NCBI RefSeq assembly: GCF_001428805.1
Contig: NZ_LMIS01000001.1
Location: 3,699,908 to 3,763,907, forward strand
Length of the DNA stretch: 64,000 bases
Direction of reading: 5' to 3'
Source of the DNA: Aeromicrobium sp. Root236
Lineage (GTDB): Bacteria; Actinomycetota; Actinomycetes; Propionibacteriales; Nocardioidaceae
Shown: piece after piece, positions 7,990 through 16,544 of the stretch
How positions within the stretch are numbered: the stretch's first letter is position 1
How the letters are laid out: every line of letters starts with the position of its first letter
Made by a program: the position numbers and the translations under genes
Notes under the pieces: generated by a model
Seen by the model: the letters and a program-made list of their open reading frames with translations, nothing else
What the model was told of the DNA's origin: nothing
Database searches by the model: none

Positions 7990-8277
7990 ATGACTGATGA
8001 GTTCCGCGACCTCGGCTCCTTCGTCCCCGCTCCTACGGAGCCCACCTCGCCGTCGACTCCGACGGAGACGCACGGTGACGAGATCGGCGGCTGGGGGATC
8101 ATCGGGTTCGTGCTGCTGGTCGTCGGCGGCGCGATCACCGCCGTCAGCGTCAACCAGGGAGACTCAGCCGCCTCGGGGCTCGCCGCGTTGCTCGGCTCAC
8201 TCATGAGCATCGTCGGCTTCTTCGCGCTGATGGTCGCCGCCGTGGCCAAGGGCGTCCAGATCGGCAACCGCTCCTAG
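7990..8277 (+). CDS. Small two-helix membrane protein, unknown function
   Basis: 95 residues with an acidic, Pro/Thr-rich N-terminus (FVPAPTEPTSPSTPTE) and two membrane helices (GIIGFVLLVVGGAITAVSV and AALLGSLMSIVGFFALMVAA) ending in a basic tail. No catalytic motif is visible. It is divergent from the ArsR operon and shares that intergenic region, so it could respond to the same regulator. Confidence 0.7.
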   Translation: MTDEFRDLGSFVPAPTEPTSPSTPTETHGDEIGGWGIIGFVLLVVGGAITAVSVNQGDSAASGLAALLGSLMSIVGFFALMVAAVAKGVQIGNRS

Positions 8278-8327
8278 CCTCCCCGAATCCTGGACGCCGG
8301 GAGTCGGCGGGTGCACTCACTTCTCGT

Positions 8328-8404
8328 TGGCGCGCCCGGCAGGATTCGAACCTGCGACCTAGAGATTAGAAGGCTCTTGCTCTATCCGGCTGAGCTACGG
8401 GCGC
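8328..8404 (-). tRNA. tRNA-Arg (anticodon TCT)
   Basis: Minus-strand cloverleaf with acceptor stem GCGCCCG/CGGGCGC, anticodon loop CTTCTAA (anticodon TCT, decoding AGA), T-loop GTTCGAA, and CCA encoded at 8328-8330. The anticodon stem is AGAGC/TCTCT, so the pair closing the loop (31-39) is a C.U mismatch while the other four pairs are normal. The rest of the molecule looks intact. Confidence 0.9.
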
Positions 8405-8485
8405 TCGGGTCGTGAAACCCGGACCAAGCCTATCGGCGCGGGTGGCCGAGCAGGCGGACCCGGCGTCGGGGTGCCCGGCATGCCC

Positions 8486-8497
8486 TAGGATTTGCGG
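8486..8497 (+). promoter_or_regulatory. -10 box placing prsW mRNA start at its GTG
   Basis: TAGGAT (8486-8491) ends 6 nt before GTG 8498, and no ribosome-binding site is seen. This suggests a leaderless mRNA and favours the GTG over the TTG two codons earlier. Confidence 0.4.
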
Positions 8498-9685
8498 GTG
8501 ACAGAAGCGACTGCCGCCGCGATTCCAGCCGCGCTGCCCAAGTACAACGAGGCGATTCGTCAGCGTGGCCGCAAGGCGCTGCTCATCATCTTCATCGGCG
8601 TCGCAGTCGTTGGCGTGCTCGGTGCGGCGTGGATCGCGTGGCGGGGGAGCGACGGCGACGCGGCCGGCTCCACGCTCTCGATCGGCTACGCGCTGATCCC
8701 GTTGCCGCTCCTGTGGTTCGTCTACTGGTGGCTCGACCGCTACGAGCCCGAGCCACGCCGCTACAAGTTCGCGGCGTTCGTGTGGGGCGGCGTCGTCGCC
8801 GTGGCGATCGCGCTCACCCTCGAGATCTCGATCCAGAACATCTGGGACCTCAGCGACAAGCAGATGGCCGCGTTCATCGCGCCGATCGTCGAGGAGCCGG
8901 CCAAGTGCCTGTTCCTCATGCTCACGTTCGTACGAGCGCGCCGGGTCATCGACGGCTATCTGGACGGCCTGATCTACGCCGGCATCGTCGGCATCGGCTT
9001 CGCGTTCGTCGAGAACATCGGCTACTACGCGAGCAGCTACCTCGGCTCACCCGACATCCAGGTCGCCGGCGCCGAGGGTGCCACCGCGACGTTCGTCGTC
9101 CGCGGGCTGTTCAGCCCGTTCGCCCACCCACTGTTCACCTCGGCGTTCGGCATCGCCGTCGGGCTCGCCGCCGCCCGCAGGACCAAGACCATGAAGGTCC
9201 TGATCTGCGCGGCCGGGCTGCTCGTCAGCGCCGGTCTGCACGGCCTGTGGAACGGCTCCTTGAGCTATGGCGGCGGGCTGGGGTTCGTCCTCGCCTACCT
9301 CGCCCTGGGGGCGGTGCTGGTAGGCCTTGCGGTGCTCGCGATCATCGTGCGCAACCGCCAGGTCCGCATCCTGGAGCGATCCCTGTCGTACGTCGCGCAG
9401 CGCGGCTGGATCCACCCCGCCGAGATCCCCTACCTGTCGCGGTTCGGCTACCGCAAGGCCGCGCGCCGCTATGCCAAGAGCCACGACGGCAAGGTCGCGG
9501 CGCAGGTCGTCAAGCGATACCAGACCCTCGCCACGGAGATGGCGTTCCTGCACGACGCCCTCATGAGCGGCCGGCAGATCCCGCGGGGTGTCGAGCGTAC
9601 GTACGCCCTGCTCGACGACATGTACGCGCTGCGGCCGTTGTTGCGATTCCCGCCTGCGCTGCAGAGCACCGTCCGTCACTCCTGA
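8498..9685 (+). CDS. PrsW-family intramembrane metalloprotease
   Basis: 395 residues with about eight hydrophobic helices. The PrsW family signatures are in order: EEPAK (Glu132-Glu133), FAFVEN (Glu172), FAHPLFT (His210) and LHGLWN (His248), which together form the zinc-binding catalytic centre inside the membrane. In Bacillus, PrsW makes the first cut in an anti-sigma factor. The substrate here is unknown and no anti-sigma gene is next to it. A roughly 110-residue cytoplasmic tail follows the membrane domain. Confidence 0.9.
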   Translation: MTEATAAAIPAALPKYNEAIRQRGRKALLIIFIGVAVVGVLGAAWIAWRGSDGDAAGSTLSIGYALIPLPLLWFVYWWLDRYEPEPRRYKFAAFVWGGVVAVAIALTLEISIQNIWDLSDKQMAAFIAPIVEEPAKCLFLMLTFVRARRVIDGYLDGLIYAGIVGIGFAFVENIGYYASSYLGSPDIQVAGAEGATATFVVRGLFSPFAHPLFTSAFGIAVGLAAARRTKTMKVLICAAGLLVSAGLHGLWNGSLSYGGGLGFVLAYLALGAVLVGLAVLAIIVRNRQVRILERSLSYVAQRGWIHPAEIPYLSRFGYRKAARRYAKSHDGKVAAQVVKRYQTLATEMAFLHDALMSGRQIPRGVERTYALLDDMYALRPLLRFPPALQSTVRHS

Positions 9686-9788
9686 CTCGTGCGCAGCACG
9701 AGGCGTGGCGGCGAAGTGCCCCCTCGTCCACTAATCTGTGCAGAGACCCGCATTGCGCACGGACCGCCGTCGACGAGAGGAGCACCCA

Positions 9789-11504
9789 GTGGCCAGCGAA
9801 CACGCTTCGGCCGAGCTCCTTGGCGCGATGAGCAAGCTCCTCACGAGCGTTCGTGACATCACGCTGCGCCTCGAGGTCGACGGTGTCGACGAGGCGCGCG
9901 GCACGCAGGCCAAGGTCGCCGACCAGCTGTCCGACTACGTCCTGCCCAGGCTCGTCCAGCTCGACGCGCCGCTGCTGACGGTGGTCGGCGGGTCGACCGG
10001 CGCCGGCAAGTCCACCCTGGTCAACTCCCTGGTGGGAGAGCGGGTCACCGAGTCCGGCGTGCTCCGCCCGACCACACGCTCGCCGGTCCTGGTGCACCAC
10101 CCCGACGACGCCGAGTGGTTCCTCCCCGACCGCATCCTGCCCGACCTGCCGCGCACCAACGTGCCGACCAACGACACCTATGCGTTGCGGCTCGCGACCT
10201 CGGAGAAGATCCCTCGGGGTCTCGCGATCCTCGACGCGCCCGACGTCGACTCGATCGACAAGGGCAACCGCGAGCTCGCCGCCCAGCTCCTCGCCGCCGC
10301 CGATCTGTGGCTCTTCGTCACCTCGGCGGCGCGCTATGCCGACCAGGTGCCCTGGGACTACCTGCGCCAGGCCGCGGAGCGCAGCACCTCGGTCGCGGTC
10401 GTCCTCGACCGCACGACCGCCGACGCGGTCATGGAGGTGCGCGGCCACCTCGCTCGCATGATGACGTCGCGCGGGCTGTCGGACTCGCCCCTGTTCACGG
10501 TGCCCGAGTCGGGCGTCGACGCCGATGGCCTGCTGCCCCGCGAGGCGGTCTCGCCGATCGTCGTCTGGCTGCACGAGCTCGCCGCCGATCCCGCCGCCCG
10601 CAAGATGGTCATGGCCCGTACGCTCGACGGCGCCGTACGCCACGTCGTCCTGCGCACCCACGACGTCGCCGACGCGATGGACGCCCAGATCGCGGCCTCC
10701 GAGGTCATGCACGGCGAGATCGACACGATCTATCGCAAGGCGCTCGAGACGTTCACGGTGCAGGTCAGCGACGGCACGGTGCTCAAGGGCGAGGTGCTCG
10801 CGCGCTGGCAGGAGTTCGTCGGCACCGGCGAGCTGCTGCGCTCGGTCGAGGAGAAGGTCAGCCGCATCCGCGACCGCTTCGTCGACGGCGTGACCGGCAA
10901 GCGCACACGATCCACCGAGGTCGTCGAAGCCATCGAGACCGGGGTGCAGATGCTCCTGGTCGAGCACGCCGAGGCGGCTGCCGAGGCAGCGTCCCGCGCG
11001 TGGGCGGCCAACCCGGCCGGTCGCAAGTTGCTCGACGCCAACCGCGGCATCGACCGTGCCTCCCGCGACTTCCGCGTGCGGGCCCAGCGCATGGTGCACG
11101 ACTGGCGGCAGGCCGTGCTCGAGCTCGTACGCGTCGAGGGTGCCGACAAGCGCATGACCGCGAGGTTCCTCGCGTTCGGCGTCAACGGCATCGGTGTCGC
11201 CCTGATGATCGTGATGTTCTCGCGCAACGGCGAGGGCAAGGAGGCCGGCGGCACCGCGGCCCTCGGCCACAAGCTGCTCGACGCGATCTTCGGCGAGGAG
11301 GTCGTCGCGAGCCTCGCTGCGCGTGCCCAGGCCGACCTCGAGTCACGGGTCGCCGCGCTGTTCGAGGGCGAGATGCAGCGGTTCCTCGACCTCGTGGAGT
11401 CGCCCGACACCATCAAGGCGCACCAGGCCGTCCTCCGTGAATCTGCCCGTCAGGCCGAATACGCTCGGCATGCCGACTTCCTGAACGGAGAGACGACGTC
11501 ATGA
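9789..11504 (+). CDS. Dynamin-like/P-loop GTPase, first of a pair
   Basis: 571 residues from the GTG at 9789. The Walker A motif GGSTGAGKSTL is at about residues 67-77, the G3-like DAPDVDSID at about 148, and a single hydrophobic stretch (AFGVNGIGVALMIVMF) at about 461-477 inside a long helical C-terminal half. This layout fits bacterial dynamin-like or YfjP-type GTPases that act at membranes. Its ATGA overlap with the following GTPase gene shows coupled expression, and the two products probably work as a heteromer. The specific process (division, membrane repair or phage response) cannot be read from the sequence. Confidence 0.82.
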   Translation: MASEHASAELLGAMSKLLTSVRDITLRLEVDGVDEARGTQAKVADQLSDYVLPRLVQLDAPLLTVVGGSTGAGKSTLVNSLVGERVTESGVLRPTTRSPVLVHHPDDAEWFLPDRILPDLPRTNVPTNDTYALRLATSEKIPRGLAILDAPDVDSIDKGNRELAAQLLAAADLWLFVTSAARYADQVPWDYLRQAAERSTSVAVVLDRTTADAVMEVRGHLARMMTSRGLSDSPLFTVPESGVDADGLLPREAVSPIVVWLHELAADPAARKMVMARTLDGAVRHVVLRTHDVADAMDAQIAASEVMHGEIDTIYRKALETFTVQVSDGTVLKGEVLARWQEFVGTGELLRSVEEKVSRIRDRFVDGVTGKRTRSTEVVEAIETGVQMLLVEHAEAAAEAASRAWAANPAGRKLLDANRGIDRASRDFRVRAQRMVHDWRQAVLELVRVEGADKRMTARFLAFGVNGIGVALMIVMFSRNGEGKEAGGTAALGHKLLDAIFGEEVVASLAARAQADLESRVAALFEGEMQRFLDLVESPDTIKAHQAVLRESARQAEYARHADFLNGETTS

Positions 11505-13150
11505 CAGCGCCGAGCGACGCCGCCGAAGCAGTGTTCGGCGGCGGCCGTAACGATGTCGCGAAGCGGCTCGACGGCCTCACGCAAGCGGTCGAGGCGAGCC
11601 GTGGCCGCATCGACGGTGAGATCCTCGCGCCCGCGGAGATGCTCTCCGGCCGGGCTGCCGAGCGCCTCAAGCTGTCCGGGGACCACACGATCGTCGCTCT
11701 CGCAGGCGCCACGGGCTCCGGAAAGTCGTCACTGTTCAACGCGCTGACCGACCTCGAGCTCGCCGGTGTCGGCGTACGCCGGCCGACCACGTCATGGGCA
11801 CTCGCCTGCGCCTGGGGGCCCGACGGTGCCCAGGGCCTGCTGGAGTGGATGGGCATCCCGGCACGCCACCAGGTGTCCCGCATGAGCATGCTCGACCACT
11901 CCGCCGAGGACACCAAGCTCGACGGTCTCGTGCTGCTCGACCTGCCCGACCATGACTCCACCGAGGTCTCCCACCACCTCGAGATGGACCGCCTGATCAA
12001 GTACGCCGACCTCCTCGTGTGGGTCCTCGACCCGCAGAAGTACGCCGACGCGGCGATCCACGACCGCTACATCCGGCCCATGGCGTCCTACGCCGACGTC
12101 ACGCTCGTCGTGCTCAACCAGATCGACCGCATCCCGTTCGAGCAGCGCGAACGCGCACTGACCGACGTGAGGCGCATCCTCGCCGACGAGGGGCTGCCCG
12201 ACGTCACGGTCGTCGGCGTGTCCGCCACCCGCGGCGACGGCATCGAGGACCTCAAGCGCGAGATGGCGAGCCGCATCCGGGCCAAGTCCGCCGCCAAGTC
12301 CCGGCTCGCCTCCGACATCTCCGCCGCGGCGGGCGTCATCGCGCAGGTCGGCGGCACCAGCGAGACGCCAGGGCTGGCTCCCGCCGATCGCGAAGCCCTC
12401 GACGAGGCTCTCGTGGAGTGCGCCGGAGTGCCGCAGATCGTCGACGCCGTCTCCTGGTCGACCCGCCGCCGGGCCGCACAGCGTACGGGCTGGCCGATCG
12501 CTCGATGGCTCGGTCGCCTCCGCAAGGACCCGCTCAAGGAGCTGGGACTCGGCGACGACCTGTCGATGTCCTCCCTCGCACGTGCCGCCGTCCCCGAGGC
12601 CGGCAACGTGCAGCGCGCCAATGCCGAGCTCGCGATCCGTGACGCCGCCGAGAAGGCGTCGGTCGGACTGGAGCGACCGTGGCGCGACGCGATCCGCGAC
12701 GCCTCCAACCCGCCGGGCGATGACATCATCGACGCCCTCGACCGTGCCATCCACGAGACGAGCCTCGGCGTCGCCCGTCCCGCGGTCTGGTGGCGGCTCG
12801 TCCAGGTCCTGCAGCTGCTGCTCTTCGTCGCGATGCTGGGCGGGCTCGGCTGGCTCGCCGCGCAGGGCATCCAGCAGCTCGCCTCGTTCGACCTGCCTGA
12901 TCTCGGCAAGGTCGGCGGTGTGCCGATGGCAGCCGTGGTGGCAGGTGGCTCGCTGGTCGCCGGTCTTGTGCTCGCCGCCGTGTCGAGCATCGCATCACGC
13001 ATCGGTGGGCGCCGCAAGGCCCGACGCGCCGACCGTCAGCTCCGTGAGGCGATCGACCGGGTCACCGCAGAGCGGGTCATCGCGCCGATCCAGCGCGAGC
13101 TCGACTCCTACGCCGCCTACCGCGCGGGCATCCTCGCCGCCCTGTCCTGA
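11501..13150 (+). CDS. YfjP-type membrane GTPase, second of a pair
   Basis: 549 residues. G1 is GATGSGKSSLFNAL (about 69-82), G3 is DLPDHDS (about 147) and G4 is NQIDRI (about 205), so all nucleotide-binding motifs are intact. Two membrane helices at about 430-455 and 475-497 precede a basic C-terminus. The family resembles YfjP/Era-like GTPases of unknown role. It differs from its upstream partner by its clear NxxD motif and hairpin membrane anchor, so the pair is not a simple duplication. Confidence 0.83.
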   Translation: MTAPSDAAEAVFGGGRNDVAKRLDGLTQAVEASRGRIDGEILAPAEMLSGRAAERLKLSGDHTIVALAGATGSGKSSLFNALTDLELAGVGVRRPTTSWALACAWGPDGAQGLLEWMGIPARHQVSRMSMLDHSAEDTKLDGLVLLDLPDHDSTEVSHHLEMDRLIKYADLLVWVLDPQKYADAAIHDRYIRPMASYADVTLVVLNQIDRIPFEQRERALTDVRRILADEGLPDVTVVGVSATRGDGIEDLKREMASRIRAKSAAKSRLASDISAAAGVIAQVGGTSETPGLAPADREALDEALVECAGVPQIVDAVSWSTRRRAAQRTGWPIARWLGRLRKDPLKELGLGDDLSMSSLARAAVPEAGNVQRANAELAIRDAAEKASVGLERPWRDAIRDASNPPGDDIIDALDRAIHETSLGVARPAVWWRLVQVLQLLLFVAMLGGLGWLAAQGIQQLASFDLPDLGKVGGVPMAAVVAGGSLVAGLVLAAVSSIASRIGGRRKARRADRQLREAIDRVTAERVIAPIQRELDSYAAYRAGILAALS

Positions 13151-13260
13151 TCCACAGGCGTGCCTGCGGCCGTCGGCCGATCCACAGGACGTACGACGTG
13201 GCTGTCGTCGCGTGCCGAGGGTGACGAGGCTGGAGCTCCTCAACCGCGAAGGAGATCTCC

Positions 13261-13704
13261 ATGTCCAACGACAACACCCTGACCTTCCATGGCCGCGTCG
13301 GCACCAAGGTCGAGCTGCGAGAGGGCACCGTGCCGTGGGTCCTGTTCCGGGTCGCGTCGACGCCCAGCTACTTCGACCAGGCGACCCGCACGTGGCGTGA
13401 CCTCGAGACGATCTGGATCTCGGTCAAGGCGTGGCGCAACCTCGCGCAGAACGTCGCCGACTCGCTCGAGGTCGGCGATCCGGTCGTCGTGATCGGCAAG
13501 ATGCGCACCGAGAAGTGGACGACGCAGGACGGCGAGCCCCGCGAGAGCACGGTGCTCGAGGCCAGCCTGATCGGCCACGACCTCACGTGGGGCGTCACCA
13601 AGCTGCAGCGGGTGGACCGGCAGCCGCCGGCCGCCGCGCGTGAGGACACGGGAGCAGCCCTGGCCGCCCTCGAGGGTGAGCCGGCACAGACACCTGCGGC
13701 CTGA
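13261..13704 (+). CDS. Single-stranded DNA-binding protein-like OB-fold protein
   Basis: 147 residues. An OB-fold covers residues 5-110 (LTFHGRVGTKVELREG, WISVKAWRNLAQNVADSL, VGDPVVVIGKMRTEKW), as in SSB. The C-terminal tail is short, Ala/Pro-rich and ends in PAQTPAA, so it lacks the acidic DDxPF tip that recruits partners in the main SSB. It is therefore probably the second, accessory SSB that actinobacteria carry (SsbB-like), not the essential one. Confidence 0.8.
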   Translation: MSNDNTLTFHGRVGTKVELREGTVPWVLFRVASTPSYFDQATRTWRDLETIWISVKAWRNLAQNVADSLEVGDPVVVIGKMRTEKWTTQDGEPRESTVLEASLIGHDLTWGVTKLQRVDRQPPAAAREDTGAALAALEGEPAQTPAA

Positions 13705-13731
13705 TCCGATTCGTCGGGTTGGGCGCGGATC

Positions 13732-13746
13732 TATAGGCTTGTCCAT
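13732..13746 (+). promoter_or_regulatory. -10 box close to the ettA start
   Basis: The overlapping boxes TATAGG (13732-13737) and TAGGCT (13734-13739) lie 7-9 nt before ATG 13747, and no Shine-Dalgarno sequence is present. The same TAGGCT plus 7 nt arrangement precedes the hydrolase at 46760. A leaderless or nearly leaderless mRNA is likely. Confidence 0.4.
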
Positions 13747-15429
13747 ATGGCCGATTACGTCTTCACCCTCCGCAACGTCCGCAAGAAGCTCGGCGAGAAG
13801 GTCGTGCTCGACGACGTCACGCTGTCGTTCCTCCACGGCGCCAAGATCGGTGTCGTCGGCCCCAACGGCACCGGCAAGTCGACCCTGTTCAAGATCATGG
13901 CCGGCATCGTGCAGACCGACAACGGCGATGCGATCAAGGACCCCGACGCGACCGTCGGCATCCTCCTGCAGGAGCCGCCGCTGACCGAGGGCCGCACGGT
14001 GCTGGAGAACGTCGAGGAGGCCGTCGGCGAGATCAAGGCCAAGATCGACCGGTTCAACAAGATCAGCGAGGAGCTGGCCGACCCGGACGCCGACTACGAC
14101 ACGTTGCTGCCCGAGATGGGCGAGCTGCAGACCGACCTCGACCACGCCAACGCCTGGGACCTTGATTCCCGGCTGGCCCAGGCGATGGACGCCCTGCGGT
14201 GCCCGCCGCCCGACGAGCTGGTCGACCACCTCTCCGGTGGTGAGCGCCGACGCGTCGCGCTCTGCAAGCTGCTGCTCGAGCAGCCCGACCTGCTGCTCCT
14301 CGACGAGCCCACCAACCACCTGGACGCCGAGAGCGTGCTGTGGCTCGAGCAGCACCTCGCGTCCTACCCCGGCGCCGTCCTGGCCATCACCCACGACCGC
14401 TACTTCCTCGACAACGTCGCCGAGTGGATCCTCGAGCTCGACCGCGGCAAGACCCATCCCTATGAGGGCAACTACTCGACCTACCTCGAGACCAAGCAGG
14501 CCCGGCTCGTGGTCGAGGGCAAGAAGGACGCCAAGCGCGCCAAGATCCTGGCCAAGGAGCTCGAGTGGGTGCGGTCCAACGCCAAAGCGCGCCAGGTCAA
14601 GAACCAGGCCCGCCTGAGCCGCTACGAGGAGATGGCCGCCGAGGCCGAGCGCGGCCGCAAGCTCGACTTCGAGGAGATCAACATCCCCGCCGGGCCGCGC
14701 CTCGGTGATGTCGTGCTCAACGCCAAAGACCTGCACAAGAGCTTCGGCGACCGGGAGCTGTTCGACGGCCTGACGTTCGACCTCCCGCGCGCCGGCATCG
14801 TCGGTGTGGTCGGCCCCAACGGTGTCGGCAAGTCGACCCTGTTCCGCATGATCGTGGGGGAGGAGAAACCCGACGAGGGCTCGCTCGAGGTCGGCCAGAC
14901 GGTCAAGATCTCCTACGTCGACCAGGGGCGTGGCGGCATCGACAACGACCTCAACATCTGGCAGCTCGTCTCCGGCGAGCTCGACTTCATCAAGGTCGCC
15001 AACTACGAGGTCCCGAGCCGCGCCTACGTGGCGTCGTTCGGCTTCAAGGGTCCCGACCAACAGAAGAAGGTCGGCGTGCTGTCAGGCGGTGAGCGCAACC
15101 GGCTCAACCTGGCGCTGACGCTCAAGATGGGCGGCAACCTGCTGCTGCTCGATGAGCCGACCAACGACCTTGACGTCGAGACCCTGCAGTCCCTCGAGGA
15201 CGCCCTGCTGGACTTCCCCGGCTGCGCCGTGGTCGTCTCGCACGATCGCTGGTTCCTGGACCGCGTCGCCACGCACATCCTGGCGTGGGAGGGCAACGCG
15301 GAGACGCCGGCCCGCTGGTTCTGGTTCGAGGGCAACTTCGCGGACTACGAGGTCAACAAGGTCGAGCGCCTCGGCGAAGAGGCTGCCCGCCCGCACAGCG
15401 TGACCTACCGCAAGCTGACGCGCGACTAG
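13747..15429 (+). CDS. ettA: Energy-dependent translational throttle protein (ABC-F)
   Basis: 560 residues with two ABC ATPase domains and no membrane part. The first Walker A is GPNGTGKSTLFKI (about 39) with signature LSGGERRRVALCK and LLLLDEPTNHLD; the second is GPNGVGKSTLFRM with LSGGERNRLNLAL and LLLLDEPTNDLD. The linker between them is the P-site tRNA interaction motif region. EttA binds the ribosomal E site and gates the first elongation step according to ADP/ATP level. The stop shares the palindrome CTAG with the convergent MarR gene. Confidence 0.95.
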   Translation: MADYVFTLRNVRKKLGEKVVLDDVTLSFLHGAKIGVVGPNGTGKSTLFKIMAGIVQTDNGDAIKDPDATVGILLQEPPLTEGRTVLENVEEAVGEIKAKIDRFNKISEELADPDADYDTLLPEMGELQTDLDHANAWDLDSRLAQAMDALRCPPPDELVDHLSGGERRRVALCKLLLEQPDLLLLDEPTNHLDAESVLWLEQHLASYPGAVLAITHDRYFLDNVAEWILELDRGKTHPYEGNYSTYLETKQARLVVEGKKDAKRAKILAKELEWVRSNAKARQVKNQARLSRYEEMAAEAERGRKLDFEEINIPAGPRLGDVVLNAKDLHKSFGDRELFDGLTFDLPRAGIVGVVGPNGVGKSTLFRMIVGEEKPDEGSLEVGQTVKISYVDQGRGGIDNDLNIWQLVSGELDFIKVANYEVPSRAYVASFGFKGPDQQKKVGVLSGGERNRLNLALTLKMGGNLLLLDEPTNDLDVETLQSLEDALLDFPGCAVVVSHDRWFLDRVATHILAWEGNAETPARWFWFEGNFADYEVNKVERLGEEAARPHSVTYRKLTRD

Positions 15430-15899
15430 AAGTTCTTGCCGTGGAGCTGCTCGACGACGTTCTGCATGATGCGGCCCATCGCGATGAAGTCCTCGGCGTC
15501 GGCGTTCTCGATCAGGTAGTCGTGCACACCCTGCACGTGGGTGTGCGCGGCGGACTCGAGCACGCTGAAGCCGTGGTCGGTCAGCACGGCGGACACGCCA
15601 CGGCCGTCCTCGGAGCACTGCCCGCGTACGACGATGTTCTCGCGCTCGAGGCGGGCGATCGTGTGGGTCACCCGGCTGCGCGAGTGTGCGACGGCATCGG
15701 CCAGCTCGGCCATGCGGATCGCGCGGCCCGGCGCCTCTGACAGCCGCACGAGGATCTCGTACTCGGGCATCGACAGACCGTGCGCCGCGCGCAGGTCCCG
15801 GTCGAGGCGGTCCATCAGGACGGTGGTGCCCCCGAGAAATGAGCGCCAGATGCGCTGCTGCTCCTCGGTGAGCCACGGGGTGGCTGTCGTCGTCTCCAT
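15426..15899 (-). CDS. MarR-family transcriptional regulator
   Basis: 157 residues. The winged helix-turn-helix is central (SMPEYEILVRLSEAPG, MAELADAVAHSRSRVTHTI, ARLERENIVVRGQCSEDGRG), flanked by dimerisation helices. The start METTTATPW at 15899 gives the usual MarR length; longer readings cross the operator region. It is divergent from yceI, and two GTTGA/TCAAC palindromes lie between them, so it probably represses both genes. Confidence 0.88.
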   Translation of the reverse strand: METTTATPWLTEEQQRIWRSFLGGTTVLMDRLDRDLRAAHGLSMPEYEILVRLSEAPGRAIRMAELADAVAHSRSRVTHTIARLERENIVVRGQCSEDGRGVSAVLTDHGFSVLESAAHTHVQGVHDYLIENADAEDFIAMGRIMQNVVEQLHGKNF

Positions 15900-15924
15900 G
15901 TGATCTATCCTACTCTGTGAGACT

Positions 15925-15942
15925 GTTGATTGAATTTTCAAC
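15925..15942. promoter_or_regulatory. MarR operator candidate, palindrome 1
   Basis: GTTGATTGAATTTTCAAC: half-sites GTTGA and TCAAC with an 8-nt spacer that contains a second nested repeat TTGAA/TTCAA. It lies 25 bp upstream of the marR start and is markedly AT-rich for this genome. Confidence 0.55.
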
Positions 15943-15962
15943 CTCGTGGTAGAGTCTATCTT

Positions 15963-15976
15963 GTTGAAGGATCAAC
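15963..15976. promoter_or_regulatory. MarR operator candidate, palindrome 2
   Basis: GTTGAAGGATCAAC: the same GTTGA/TCAAC half-sites with a 4-nt spacer, 22 bp upstream of the yceI ATG and 20 bp after palindrome 1. It would overlap the yceI promoter. Confidence 0.55.
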
Positions 15977-15998
15977 TACATACTTCTGAGGAGAATTC

Positions 15999-16544
15999 AT
16001 GACCACCGCAACTGCAGTCAGCACCGGCACCTGGACGATCGACCCCTCGCACACCGAGATCGGCTTCTCGGTCCGTCACCTGGTGAGCAAGGTCCGCGGC
16101 AAGTTCGAGGGCTTCGAGGGCACCATCGTCACGAAGGACGACATCACGGCCTCCTCGGTCAACGTCACGGTCGACCTCAACACGATCAACACGGGCACCG
16201 CCGACCGCGACAACCACCTGCGCTCCGCCGACTTCTTCGAGGTCGAGAGCCACCCGACGATGACGTTCGTCTCCACGAACATCATCCAGAAGAGTGACAC
16301 GGACTTCGTCGTCGTCGGCGACCTGACCATCAAGGGCGTCACCAAGCCCGTCGAGCTCGCGACCGAGTTCCTCGGTGAGGGCGGCGACCCGTGGGGCGGC
16401 ACCCGCGTCGGCATCGAGGCCACGGCCGAGATCAGCCGCAAGGAGTTCGGCATCGACTTCAACATCCCGCTCGAGGGCGGCAAGGTCATGGTCGGCGACA
16501 AGATCTCGATCCACATCAACGCCGAAGCCGTTCTCCAGGCCTAG
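15999..16544 (+). CDS. YceI-family lipid-binding protein
   Basis: 181 residues of the YceI lipocalin-like barrel: GTWTIDPSHTEIGFSVRHLV at the N-terminus, then KVRGKFEGFEGT, VESHPTMTFVST, and KEFGIDFNIPLEGGK near the end. YceI proteins bind isoprenoid or other long-chain lipids. No signal peptide is present, so this copy is cytoplasmic. A strong GAGGAG lies 5 nt before the ATG. It is divergent from a MarR gene, a common actinobacterial pairing. Its stop shares CTAG with the convergent tetR gene. Confidence 0.93.
   Translation: MTTATAVSTGTWTIDPSHTEIGFSVRHLVSKVRGKFEGFEGTIVTKDDITASSVNVTVDLNTINTGTADRDNHLRSADFFEVESHPTMTFVSTNIIQKSDTDFVVVGDLTIKGVTKPVELATEFLGEGGDPWGGTRVGIEATAEISRKEFGIDFNIPLEGGKVMVGDKISIHINAEAVLQA

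Noticed and set aside
13150-13190. GATCCACAGG twice before the SSB-like gene, resembling DnaA boxes
   Set aside because: Match to TTATCCACA is imperfect in both copies and there is no AT-rich region or dnaA/dnaN nearby, so an origin is not supported.
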